DNA of 64,000 nt from assembly GCA_021780935.1 (NCBI GenBank), contig JAJXXT010000160.1, positions 7,525-71,524 on the forward strand, given 5' to 3'. This stretch comes from Pseudomonadota bacterium. GTDB taxonomy: Bacteria > Pseudomonadota > Alphaproteobacteria > Acetobacterales > Acetobacteraceae. The notes under the pieces were generated by a model, which searched no databases, was not told the DNA's origin, and was given only the letters and a program-made list of their open reading frames with translations. The translations under genes were made by a program, and so were the position numbers. The first letter of the stretch is position 1. The number at the start of each line of letters is the position of its first letter. Positions 57,098 to 64,000 of the stretch are shown in pieces.

Positions 57098-57334
57098 TCA
57101 GGAACCGTGGCCGTGGTTCAGTTCGCCGGAGCGCACGGCCGCGATGGCGTTCTCGAGCACGGCGACGACGGCTTCATCGGCCATCGAACGGCTCATCATG
57201 GCGAGCGCGCCGCCGAGCAGCGCCGAGGCAATCGCCGGCTCCCCGAGCTTCTGCCCCACCATGTACTCCACGGCCTTATCGACCACCGCACCGGCGTGGC
57301 TCAGCTCGGCATCAGGGGCGGGTGAATCGGACAT
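57098..57334 (-). CDS. Small protein of unknown function
   Basis: A 78-residue helical protein, [20 protein letters not shown], with an AGGAAA sequence upstream. The body is Ala/Met-rich and amphipathic ([18 protein letters not shown], then [17 protein letters not shown]) and ends HGHGS, so it has a short His-containing tail. I recognise no family. It is divergent from the acyl-CoA dehydrogenase-like gene, 63 bases away, and codon use is like its neighbours. Confidence 0.6.
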   Translation of the reverse strand: MSDSPAPDAELSHAGAVVDKAVEYMVGQKLGEPAIASALLGGALAMMSRSMADEAVVAVLENAIAAVRSGELNHGHGS

Positions 57335-57397
57335 CCGGGTTTTCCTGCGGGGTTGCTCGGGTCATAGTTAGCCCCGCGGGCAGAAGGGGGAAAGCCC

Positions 57398-58561
57398 ATG
57401 CAGGCTGATCTGGCCGGGCGACAGGCCGATCCAGTGGACGCGGCACGGCGGCTCGTACCCGCGATCGCCGCCGCCGCGGCCGAGATCGAGGCCGGCGGCC
57501 GGCTACCCGCGCCGCTGATGACGGCCCTGCTCGCGGCGGGGCTGTTTCGCTCGCTGCTGCCGGCGCGCTTCGGGGGCGCGGAGGTCGCGCCCCGGCACTT
57601 CGCCACCGTGATGGAGACGATCGCGGCGGCGGACGCCTCGACCGCCTGGTGCATCGGCCAGTCGTGCGGCTGCTCCATGGCCGCCGCCTGGATGGAGCCG
57701 ACCGCCGCGATGCAGGTCTTCGGCCCGGCCGACGCCGTGCTCGCCTGGGGCACCGGCCGCGGCGAGGCGCGGGAGGTCGAGGGCGGCTGGATCGTCTCCG
57801 GCAACTGGGCCTTCGCCAGCGGCAGCCGCAACGCCACCTGGCTCGGCGGGCATGTCCAGCGCGAGGAGCATGACGGCCTGGTGGAGCGCAGCATGCTGTT
57901 CCCGCGCGCCCGCGCCAGCATCACCGAGGACTGGAACGTCGTCGGCCTGCGCGGCACCGGCAGCGACGCCTATGCGGTCCACGACCTGTTCGTGCCGCGC
58001 AGCCATTCCGTGGTGCGGCTGCGCGCGGCGGACCGGCGCGAGTCCGGGCCGCTCTACCGGTTCAACACCACGCATCTCTATGCCGCGGGATTTGCCTCCG
58101 TCGCCCTCGGCGTGGCGCGCGCGATGCTCGATGCCTTCCTCGACCAGGCCACCAGCAAGGCGCCGCGCGCCACCGGCCGGCCGCAGCGCGAGAGCACCGC
58201 GGTGCAGCGCGAGGTCGGGCGCGCGGAGGGCCGGCTCGGCGCCGCCCGCGCCTTCCTGCACACCGTGCTCGACGAAGCATGGCAGGAGGCGCGCATCGCG
58301 GCCGCCGGGGGCGGCGAGCTGTCGATGGACGCGCGCATGCGCATCCGCCTCGCCACCACCTTCGCCGCCGGCGAGGCGCGCGCGGTCTCGGAGTTCGCCT
58401 ATGCCGAGGCGGGCGCCGGGGCGATCTTCACCGGCGGTCCGTTCGAGCGGCGGATGCGCGACATGCACGCGATCTGCCAGCAGGTGCAGGCACAGGCGAC
58501 GCATCTCGAAACCTTCGGTGCGTGGCGCATGGGGCTGCCGCCGGCGCCTCGCTTCGTCTAG
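57398..58561 (+). CDS. Acyl-CoA dehydrogenase-like flavoprotein (monooxygenase subtype)
   Basis: A 387-residue protein with AAGGGGG before its ATG. The N-terminal helical domain (AARRLVPAIAAAAAEIEAGG, LFRSLLPARFGGAEV), the middle beta domain (GGWIVSGNWAFASGSRNATWLGG) and the C-terminal acyl-CoA_dh_2-type helical domain (FERRMRDMHAICQQVQAQATHLETF) match the group containing HsaA, DszC and p-hydroxyphenylacetate hydroxylase large subunits. These use reduced FMN or FAD and oxygen to hydroxylate. Substrate is unknown; the adjacent extradiol dioxygenase-like gene could act on an aromatic product. Confidence 0.82.
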   Translation: MQADLAGRQADPVDAARRLVPAIAAAAAEIEAGGRLPAPLMTALLAAGLFRSLLPARFGGAEVAPRHFATVMETIAAADASTAWCIGQSCGCSMAAAWMEPTAAMQVFGPADAVLAWGTGRGEAREVEGGWIVSGNWAFASGSRNATWLGGHVQREEHDGLVERSMLFPRARASITEDWNVVGLRGTGSDAYAVHDLFVPRSHSVVRLRAADRRESGPLYRFNTTHLYAAGFASVALGVARAMLDAFLDQATSKAPRATGRPQRESTAVQREVGRAEGRLGAARAFLHTVLDEAWQEARIAAAGGGELSMDARMRIRLATTFAAGEARAVSEFAYAEAGAGAIFTGGPFERRMRDMHAICQQVQAQATHLETFGAWRMGLPPAPRFV

Positions 58562-58584
58562 CTTCCGGGCCAAGGAGATTCGCC

Positions 58585-59370
58585 ATGCTGCCCACCCTGT
58601 TCCTCAGCCACGGCTCGCCGATGACGCCGCTGGTCGATATTCCGGCGCGGTCTTTCCTCGCGGGGCTTGGCGCCACGCTGGGCCGCCCGCGCGCCATCCT
58701 CGTCGCCTCGGCGCATTGGGAGACCGAGCGGCCGGAGGTCAACGCCGTCGCGGTCAACGAAACCATCCATGATTTCTATGGCTTCCCGCGCCCGCTCTAC
58801 GAGCTGACCTATCCCGCGCCGGGCGACGCGGCGCTGGCGCAGCGCGTGCTGGCGCTGCTGACGGCGGCGGGCCTGCCGGGGACGCTCGACCACCAGCGAG
58901 GACTCGACCACGGGGCCTGGGTACCGCTGCTGCTCGCCTATCCCGAGGCGGATATTCCGGTGCTGCAATTATCGCTGCAATCGCATCTGGGTCCGGCGCA
59001 TCACCTGGCGCTGGGGCGCGCCATCGCCGCGCTGCGGACGGAGGGCGTGCTGGTGATCGGCTCGGGGAGTTGGACGCATGATCTGCGCCGGTTCCGCGGA
59101 GCGGCGATCGACGCGCCGGACACGGCGGATGTGGTGGCGTTCAGCGACTGGATGAACCAGGCGCTGCTGGAGGGGCGGACCGAGGATCTGCTCGCCTATC
59201 GCCGCCTCGCCCCCTATGGCGCGCAGGAGCATCCGACGGAGGAACATCTGCTGCCACTGTTCGTCGCCATGGGTGCCGCGATGGCAGGCAGCGCGGCCGC
59301 GAAGGCGGAACGGATCCATGTCAGCGGCACCTACGGGTTCCTGCGCATGGACGCCTACGCGTTTCATTGA
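58585..59370 (+). CDS. DODA-type (YgiD/LigB-like) extradiol dioxygenase
   Basis: A 261-residue protein. LPTLFLSHGSPMT at the N-terminus holds the first His ligand, VASAHWETE the next, LDHGAWVPLLLAYP another, and SGSWTHDLRRF near the C-terminus closes the site; this is the 4,5-DOPA extradiol dioxygenase (YgiD) family. It uses a non-haem metal to open catecholic rings. It follows the flavoprotein gene with 23 bases between, so the two may share a transcript and a pathway. Confidence 0.87.
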   Translation: MLPTLFLSHGSPMTPLVDIPARSFLAGLGATLGRPRAILVASAHWETERPEVNAVAVNETIHDFYGFPRPLYELTYPAPGDAALAQRVLALLTAAGLPGTLDHQRGLDHGAWVPLLLAYPEADIPVLQLSLQSHLGPAHHLALGRAIAALRTEGVLVIGSGSWTHDLRRFRGAAIDAPDTADVVAFSDWMNQALLEGRTEDLLAYRRLAPYGAQEHPTEEHLLPLFVAMGAAMAGSAAAKAERIHVSGTYGFLRMDAYAFH

Positions 59371-59463
59371 AGCGCTTTTTCCCATCGAAACATCCGTTCC
59401 CCTATCGCTTGCGGCCCGACCCCGCGCCGTTCCGCGCCGTGATTTGTCACAGGAGAGAGTGCG

Positions 59464-60585
59464 ATGCTGCAAACGCCGCCAGCCACGCCCGGCATGCGCG
59501 AGGACGAGATCGATACGCCGGCGCTGGTGCTCGATCTCGATGCGTTCGAGGCCAATCTCGCGACCATGCGCGACATGCTCGCGCCGACGGGGGCCAGACT
59601 GCGGGCGCATGCCAAGACGCATAAATCGTCGGTGATCGCGCACCGCCAGATGGCGCATGGCGCGATCGGGCAGTGCGTGCAGAAAGTCGGTGAGGCGGAG
59701 GTGCTGGCCTGGGGCGGCATTCCCGACATCCTGGTCTCGAACGAGGTGGTCGGTGCCGCCAAGCTGGCGCGGCTCGCGGCCCTGGCGCGCATCGCCGAGG
59801 TTGCGGTCTGCGCCGACGACCCGATGCAGGTGCGCGCGGCGGAGGCGGCGGCCGAGGCGGCCGGCATCCGGCTTCGGGTACTGGTCGAGATCGATGTCGG
59901 CGGAGCCCGCTGCGGCGTCGCTCCGGGGCCGGACGCGGTGGCGTTGGCCCAGCTCATCGCGGCATCGAAACATCTGCGCTTCGGCGGCCTACAGGCCTAT
60001 CACGGCAGCGCGCAGCATCTGCGCCGGGCGGAGCAGCGCCATTTCGCGATCGCCGCCGCGGCGGAGAGCTGCCGGCGCACCGTCGATATCCTGCGTCAGC
60101 AGGGGCTCGACTGCCCGATCGTCGGCGGCGGCGGCACCGGCACGTTCACGCTTGAAGCCGGCAGCGGCGTCTATAACGAAATCCAGGCCGGAAGCTACGT
60201 GTTCATGGACGCCGATTACGGCCGCAACCTCGATGCCGCGGGGCGGGAGCGCTCGCCGTTCCGGCAATCTCTTTTCGTTCTGGCAACGGTGATGAGTGCG
60301 GCACTGCCCGGTGTCGCGGTGCTCGATGCCGGGCACAAGGCGGTGGCGGTGGATTCCGGCCTGCCGCTGCTCGCGGGGTGGGAGGGCGTCAAATACGCCG
60401 GCGCGTCCGACGAGCACGGCAAGCTCGTCGCCGAGGGCGCAGCACTGCCGAAGCTCGGCGAGAAGGTGCGGCTGATCCCCGGGCATTGCGACCCCACGGT
60501 GGATCGTTACGACTGGTATGTCGGCGTGCGGGGCGGGCGCGTGGAATGCGTCTGGCCGATCGGCGCGCGCGGCATGATGGCCTGA
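59464..60585 (+). CDS. PLP-dependent D-threonine aldolase / D-serine dehydratase-like enzyme
   Basis: A 373-residue fold III PLP enzyme (alanine racemase N-terminal fold). EIDTPALVLDLDAFEANL opens the barrel, the cofactor Lys is in RAHAKTHKSS, GGGTGTF binds phosphate, and the metal site is RLIPGHCDPTVDRYD with His and Asp of a DSD1-type zinc site. Family members split D-threonine or dehydrate D-serine. AGGAG at about 59451 supports the start. The DUF-free gene follows the dioxygenase after 93 bases. Confidence 0.86.
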   Translation: MLQTPPATPGMREDEIDTPALVLDLDAFEANLATMRDMLAPTGARLRAHAKTHKSSVIAHRQMAHGAIGQCVQKVGEAEVLAWGGIPDILVSNEVVGAAKLARLAALARIAEVAVCADDPMQVRAAEAAAEAAGIRLRVLVEIDVGGARCGVAPGPDAVALAQLIAASKHLRFGGLQAYHGSAQHLRRAEQRHFAIAAAAESCRRTVDILRQQGLDCPIVGGGGTGTFTLEAGSGVYNEIQAGSYVFMDADYGRNLDAAGRERSPFRQSLFVLATVMSAALPGVAVLDAGHKAVAVDSGLPLLAGWEGVKYAGASDEHGKLVAEGAALPKLGEKVRLIPGHCDPTVDRYDWYVGVRGGRVECVWPIGARGMMA

Positions 60586-60603
60586 TCCCGATCGGCGTCG
60601 CCC

Positions 60604-60645
60604 CCGCTCAGCAACGCCCCCCCGCTCAGGAATGCCGCCGCTCAG
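60604..60645. repeat. Three spaced CCGCTCAG repeats at the chpT stop
   Basis: CCGCTCAG occurs at 60604-60611, 60622-60629 and 60638-60645, at 18- and 16-base spacing. Read on the minus strand each unit begins TGAGCGG; the one nearest the gene contains the real chpT stop codon. The array fills most of the 56-base convergent gap with the aldolase gene. Confidence 0.7.
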
Positions 60646-61289
60646 GAGCGGGTGATCAGCAGCGGCGGCGCCTGCGCTTCGCTGGGGCCCATCAGCAGGC
60701 CGAGCCGCAAGCCCTCGCGCGCCGCGAGGAGGGCGGTCAAGGGGGGCAGCAGCGCGCGTGGCTGCAGTGTGCCCGAATGCTGGCGCAGGCGCGCGAGGGC
60801 GGTCGCGGGGTTGGCGATCGCCTCCGCCGTGCCGGCCGGCCAGGCCGCTCCCAGACCCGCCAGCATCACGGCGACCTCCACCTCCGGTTCGCCGTGCAGG
60901 GCGACGGTGCCGCCGCGCGGCATGCCCTCGGCGCCGAGCAGCACGATGTTGAGAATCACGCGGCCAAACTCCGGGCGCAGCCGCGCCTGACCCGGCAGCC
61001 CCGCGACGTCCAGCCGCACGCGCCGATGCGCCAGGCCCTGGGCCAGTGCCGCCAGCTCCGCGACGCCCGTGGGACCGGCGCCCTCCGCCCAGGCGGCGCG
61101 GTAGAGGCGCAGCCGGTGCGCCAGGTCCGTCGTTGCCTCCCGCGCCAGGGCCAGCGCCTCGGCATCCGCGTGCTCGGCCAGGTCGAGCGCGCCGGTGATG
61201 GTCCCCAGCGGGCCGGCAAGATCATGGCAGAGCCGGGCGGCGAGTGCTCCAGCCAGCAGCAGTGCGTCGTTGTCGGGGTTACCGGTCAC
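60642..61289 (-). CDS. chpT: ChpT-like histidine phosphotransferase
   Basis: A 215-residue protein. The phosphorylated His is in ARLCHDLAGPLGTITGALDLAE, the dimerisation helix pair typical of ChpT; a degenerate ATPase-like C-terminal domain follows (RPEFGRVILNIVLLGAEGMP). ChpT relays phosphate from CckA to CtrA and CpdR in alphaproteobacterial cell-cycle control. AGGAG seven bases upstream selects the GTG at 61289 over one two codons earlier. It is divergent from DUF3553. Confidence 0.87.
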   Translation of the reverse strand: MTGNPDNDALLLAGALAARLCHDLAGPLGTITGALDLAEHADAEALALAREATTDLAHRLRLYRAAWAEGAGPTGVAELAALAQGLAHRRVRLDVAGLPGQARLRPEFGRVILNIVLLGAEGMPRGGTVALHGEPEVEVAVMLAGLGAAWPAGTAEAIANPATALARLRQHSGTLQPRALLPPLTALLAAREGLRLGLLMGPSEAQAPPLLITRS

Positions 61290-61469
61290 AGACACTCCTC
61301 TGGCGCGAGCGCGCGGCAGGACTATGGTCGAACAGAAATCGGAAAGCTGACAATCGGCAGGGACGGTGCTGAGGCCGTGGGAAGCACGAATCGATGGCTC
61401 GCGCACCCCCTCATGGGCGTGTCTACGGATCAATTTCGAGATTCTGCGTCAATTTATTTGGAGTTCTCA

Positions 61470-61664
61470 ATGCTGCGACGCGGCGGTCAGGCTTGGCTGG
61501 AACCCGGCGTGCATGTCCGTCACCCCAGCAAGCCGGATTGGGGGCTCGGACAGGTGCAGTCCGTCGACGGTGACCGTGTGACGGTTGGTTTCGAGCATGC
61601 CGGCAAGGTGCTGATCAACACCGCGGTGGTCACGTTGGAGCCGGCCGAGGGCGAAACGCGGTAA
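61470..61664 (+). CDS. DUF3553 family small protein
   Basis: A 64-residue protein with GGAG six bases before its [42 protein letters not shown] is the DUF3553 core, a small beta-barrel resembling the domain appended to some UvrD/CarD-like proteins. Function is unknown; it is often found near chpT in alphaproteobacteria. The leader (61430-61469) is unusually AT-rich for this window. Confidence 0.85.
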   Translation: MLRRGGQAWLEPGVHVRHPSKPDWGLGQVQSVDGDRVTVGFEHAGKVLINTAVVTLEPAEGETR

Positions 61665-61722
61665 GCAGGCTTCGCGCCGGCCCGGGTTGCGCGCGGCGGG
61701 CTTCGGCACGATGTTGCGCTCG

Positions 61723-62778
61723 ATGAACGCGATCTCGCCCGCCACGCCGCAGTCCCCGGCCCCGGTGCCGGCTCAGACCGGGGCCACGCCCATGCGCGAC
61801 CCGTTCGGCCGCGCCATCACCTACCTGCGTGTCTCGGTGACGGACCGCTGTGACCTGCGCTGCAGTTACTGCATGGCGGAGGAGATGACATTTCTACCGA
61901 AGCGCGAGGTGCTGTCGCTGGAGGAGCTGGAGCGGCTCTGCGGCGCCTTCATCCGCCTTGGCACCCGCAAGATCCGCATCACCGGCGGCGAACCGCTGGT
62001 GCGCCGCGACGTGATGCGGCTGTTCGACCGCCTGGGAGCGCGCCTCGGCGACGGGCTCGACGAGGTGACGCTGACCACCAATGGCACGCAACTCGCCAAG
62101 CACGCGCAGGGGCTCGCGGCGGCCGGTGTGCGGCGGGTGAATGTCAGCCTCGACACGCTACGCCCCGACCTGTTCCGCGAGATCACGCGCCGCGGGCGGA
62201 TCGAGCCGGTGCTGGAGGGCATCGCCGCCGCCGCCGCGGCAGGCCTCGCGGTGAAGGTCAACGCGGTGGCGCTGCGCGGGATGAACGAGGACGAGATCGA
62301 CGACCTGCTCGCCTGGTGCGGCGAGCGAGGCCACGATCTATGCCTGATCGAAACGATGCCGATGGGCGAAACCGGCGGCGACCGCAACGAGCACTACCTG
62401 CCTCTGTCGATGGTGCGCGCCAGGCTGCGGCGGCGCTGGACGCTGTCCGAGACCGCTTATCGCACTGGCGGGCCGGCGCGCTATTACGATATCGCACAGA
62501 CCGGCACGCGCATCGGCTTCATCACGCCGATGACGCATAATTTCTGCGAGAGCTGCAACCGCGTGCGGCTCACCTGCACCGGCACGCTCTATATGTGCCT
62601 CGGCCAGGAGGACAGCGCCGATTTCCGTGCGGTGCTGCGCGCCGACGCGGATGACGCGGCGCTGGAGGCGGCAATCCGTGCCGCGATCGCGCGCAAGCCG
62701 CGCGGCCATGATTTCGTGATCGACCGAAGCACCAGCGCGCCCTCGGTCTCGCGGCACATGAGTGTCACCGGCGGCTGA
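61723..62778 (+). CDS. moaA: GTP 3',8-cyclase (molybdenum cofactor synthesis)
   Basis: A 351-residue radical-SAM enzyme that rearranges GTP on the way to cyclic pyranopterin monophosphate. The N-terminal cluster motif is CDLRCSYC, the C-terminal cluster [18 protein letters not shown], and [12 protein letters not shown] follows. The C-terminal GG, SVTGG, required for activity with MoaC, is present. Start choice is open: ATGs at 61711 and 61723 and a TTG at 61687 are in frame and none has a good ribosome-binding site. Confidence 0.96.
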   Translation: MNAISPATPQSPAPVPAQTGATPMRDPFGRAITYLRVSVTDRCDLRCSYCMAEEMTFLPKREVLSLEELERLCGAFIRLGTRKIRITGGEPLVRRDVMRLFDRLGARLGDGLDEVTLTTNGTQLAKHAQGLAAAGVRRVNVSLDTLRPDLFREITRRGRIEPVLEGIAAAAAAGLAVKVNAVALRGMNEDEIDDLLAWCGERGHDLCLIETMPMGETGGDRNEHYLPLSMVRARLRRRWTLSETAYRTGGPARYYDIAQTGTRIGFITPMTHNFCESCNRVRLTCTGTLYMCLGQEDSADFRAVLRADADDAALEAAIRAAIARKPRGHDFVIDRSTSAPSVSRHMSVTGG

Positions 62779-62807
62779 GGTTGTCTTATGCCCGATCAGG
62801 CGCGTGC

Positions 62808-63695
62808 TCAGCCCACTTCCACGCTGACATCCACGTCCATGGCCAGGAAATCCTGGCGCCGGCCGATATAGCCGCCGGCGACGGGCAGCGCCTGTTCGGC
62901 GGTGCGCGCGACGCAGACCCGCAGCAGGTTGCGTCCGGCGATCAGCCCGTTGGTGGGATCGAACTCCACCCAGCCCGCGCCCGGCAGATAGACCTGGCAC
63001 CAAGCATGCGTCGCGCCGCCGCCCACCATGCGCTCGGCACTGTCCACGAGCGCCTCGTCGTAGAGATAGCCGCTGACGAAGCGCGCGGCGAACCCCAGCG
63101 CCCGCACCGCCTCCATCATCAGCACCGCGAGGTCGCGGCACGCGCCTTTGCGCTGGTCGAGGGTGACTAGCGGCGGGTTGGTGCCCTCGGTGGTGCGGGC
63201 CTCGTAGGTGAAATCCTCGCGGATCGCCTGGGTGATCGCGGCCAGCAGGTTCAGCGTGCGGATCGGCGTGCCGCGGCGCAGGAAGCGGCGGGCCCAGGTA
63301 TCGAGCCTTCGGTCCGGGTCCGGATATTGCCGCTCGATCAGCCGTCCGAGATCCGGCATCTCGTCCGCGGCGTAGCTGAACGGATAGGTCTCGGCGATCG
63401 GGTCGAGCGTCTCGCGCGGCAGGGTGGGCCCCGAGGGATAGTGCTCGCAATCGAGTGTCGATACGATCTCAAGATGATCCGCCTCCGCGCCGTTCCAATC
63501 CACGTAGCAGACGGAGTTGGCAAAGACGTCGTGTGCCCAGCGGATGGCGGCGGCCGGCGGGTCGATGCCGATGGTGGCGTCGAGCAGGCGCAGATCGTGG
63601 CTGTCGCGCGGGCGCAGCATCAGCCGGTGCGGCGTGAAGCGCACCGGCCGCGCATAGCGATAGGTCGTCGCGTGGGTGACGCGGACGTGGGGCAT
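62808..63695 (-). CDS. Transglutaminase-like family protein
   Basis: A 295-residue protein. The N-terminal beta region VRVTHATTYRYARPVRFTPHRLML is the bacterial transglutaminase-like N-terminal domain; the catalytic triad is Cys in KGACRDLAVL, His in GGATHAWCQVYLPG and Asp in FDPTNG, all intact. These are proteases or amidases rather than crosslinkers. In many bacteria such genes cluster with alpha-E and circularly permuted ATP-grasp genes; here the upstream neighbour is COQ9, 14 bases away. Confidence 0.88.
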   Translation of the reverse strand: MPHVRVTHATTYRYARPVRFTPHRLMLRPRDSHDLRLLDATIGIDPPAAAIRWAHDVFANSVCYVDWNGAEADHLEIVSTLDCEHYPSGPTLPRETLDPIAETYPFSYAADEMPDLGRLIERQYPDPDRRLDTWARRFLRRGTPIRTLNLLAAITQAIREDFTYEARTTEGTNPPLVTLDQRKGACRDLAVLMMEAVRALGFAARFVSGYLYDEALVDSAERMVGGGATHAWCQVYLPGAGWVEFDPTNGLIAGRNLLRVCVARTAEQALPVAGGYIGRRQDFLAMDVDVSVEVG

Positions 63696-63709
63696 CGGGA
63701 TGCGCGGGT

Positions 63710-64000
63710 TCAGGCGGCGCGGCGTGCCGGGCGCTGACCCGTGAGCCGTTGGCGGAGCTGGCCGATGCGCGCGACGTCCCGCAGCCGGCGGTCGAGGAAG
63801 GCCATCGTCGCCGCGTCGTCCGGCGAGTCGTCGCGCAGCCAGAACAGCATCGTGGCACTATGGACACCGGCAAGCGTCGCCCGCTTCGTGTACCAGGAGA
63901 AATCGGCCGAGCGGTCGCCGGCGACCCGCCACAGCGCATCCGCGGTGCGCGCGGCGACGCGGGCCGCGAGTGCCGGATGCGCGGCGAGCAGGCCGGTGCC
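63710..64000 (-). CDS. COQ9 family protein (partial, C-terminal part)
   Basis: The gene enters from the right edge; 96 residues to the stop are visible. Translating the minus strand gives ALWRVAGDRSADFSWYTKRA, then TLAGVHSATMLFWLRDDSPD and MAFLDRRLRDVARIGQ, the signature of the COQ9 C-terminal domain. COQ9 binds lipid and helps COQ7-type hydroxylation in ubiquinone synthesis. It is 14 bases upstream of the transglutaminase gene on the same strand, so they are likely cotranscribed. Confidence 0.88.
   Translation of the reverse strand, partial: GTGLLAAHPALAARVAARTADALWRVAGDRSADFSWYTKRATLAGVHSATMLFWLRDDSPDDAATMAFLDRRLRDVARIGQLRQRLTGQRPARRAA

Noticed and set aside
61665..61722. Molybdenum-cofactor riboswitch before moaA
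   Set aside because: Only 58 bases separate DUF3553 from moaA, too few for that RNA.
63710..64000. Alpha-E domain protein expected upstream of a transglutaminase gene
   Set aside because: Translation of the correct frame gives the COQ9 signature DFSWYTKRATL and FLDRRLRDV, not an alpha-E sequence.

Overview
This 64 kb window is high-GC, densely coding chromosome from an alphaproteobacterium, most likely Acetobacteraceae or a close Rhodospirillales relative. The inference rests on gene order and family content: an alphaproteobacterial prfA-prmC-DUF4167 locus, hisS-ispG-rodZ, glmUS, cobST beside a J-domain protein and bolA, secA-ppiC-argJ-acetyltransferase-mutT, xerD/accA divergent from aroK-aroB, a ChpT-like phosphotransferase beside DUF3553, COQ9, and a large Hint-domain protein of the kind abundant in acetic acid bacteria. 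No rRNA, tRNA, CRISPR array, prophage or complete insertion sequence was recognised.

Layout. 1-5 kb: an ATM1-type ABC exporter (cut by the left edge), a Nudix protein, a dienelactone hydrolase pair, DUF4167, and a PEP-CTERM secreted protein sitting between DUF4167 and prmC. 5-12.4 kb (minus strand): prmC, prfA, hisS, ispG, a RodZ-like protein and PtsP (nitrogen PTS enzyme I). 12.5-16.4 kb: glmU-glmS (UDP-GlcNAc synthesis), a small secreted protein with a stem-loop in front of it, and an XRE regulator. 16.5-24 kb (plus strand): glutathione reductase, class II DAHP synthase, then an overlapping run pncB-nadE-unknown-gltX for NAD recycling/synthesis and tRNA charging. 24-29.2 kb: an ArgE-like deacylase, an AstE/AspA-like deacylase, a cupin, an IclR regulator and a thiamine-diphosphate enzyme, possibly one catabolic module. 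29.2-36 kb: CobT and CobS (aerobic cobaltochelatase), J-domain protein, BolA, membrane-anchored alpha/beta hydrolase, DUF2889 and a MoaB/CinA-like protein. 36.2-39.6 kb: a 1129-residue Hint-domain protein. 39.7-46.8 kb: fused GNAT-MutT, argJ, ppiC, secA and a glutamine amidotransferase.

46.8-48.4 kb is the only segment that looks acquired: a secreted Cys-rich protein of markedly lower GC next to the 5' fragment of an IS5-family transposase whose ribosome-binding site lies in a hairpin. 48.4-56.4 kb: an MFS exporter, accA, xerD, a fused AroK-AroB, a nucleotide-sugar dehydrogenase and a glycosyltransferase. 56.6-64 kb: rpmB with a good sigma70-type promoter, an acyl-CoA-dehydrogenase-like flavoprotein, a DODA-type dioxygenase, a D-threonine-aldolase-like PLP enzyme, chpT, DUF3553, moaA, a transglutaminase-like protein and the C-terminal part of COQ9 (cut by the right edge).

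The least explained structure is a recurring one: short tandem repeats (unit 14-18 bases, two or three copies) lie exactly at or just past stop codons at four separate places (ThDP enzyme/cobT, argJ, accA, chpT), with a weaker fifth case at rodZ and a 24-base pair of repeats between ppiC and secA. Gene fusions (AroK-AroB, GNAT-MutT) and the Hint protein are the other points of interest. No wholly new multi-gene defence or mobile system was found; the window is mainly core genome.
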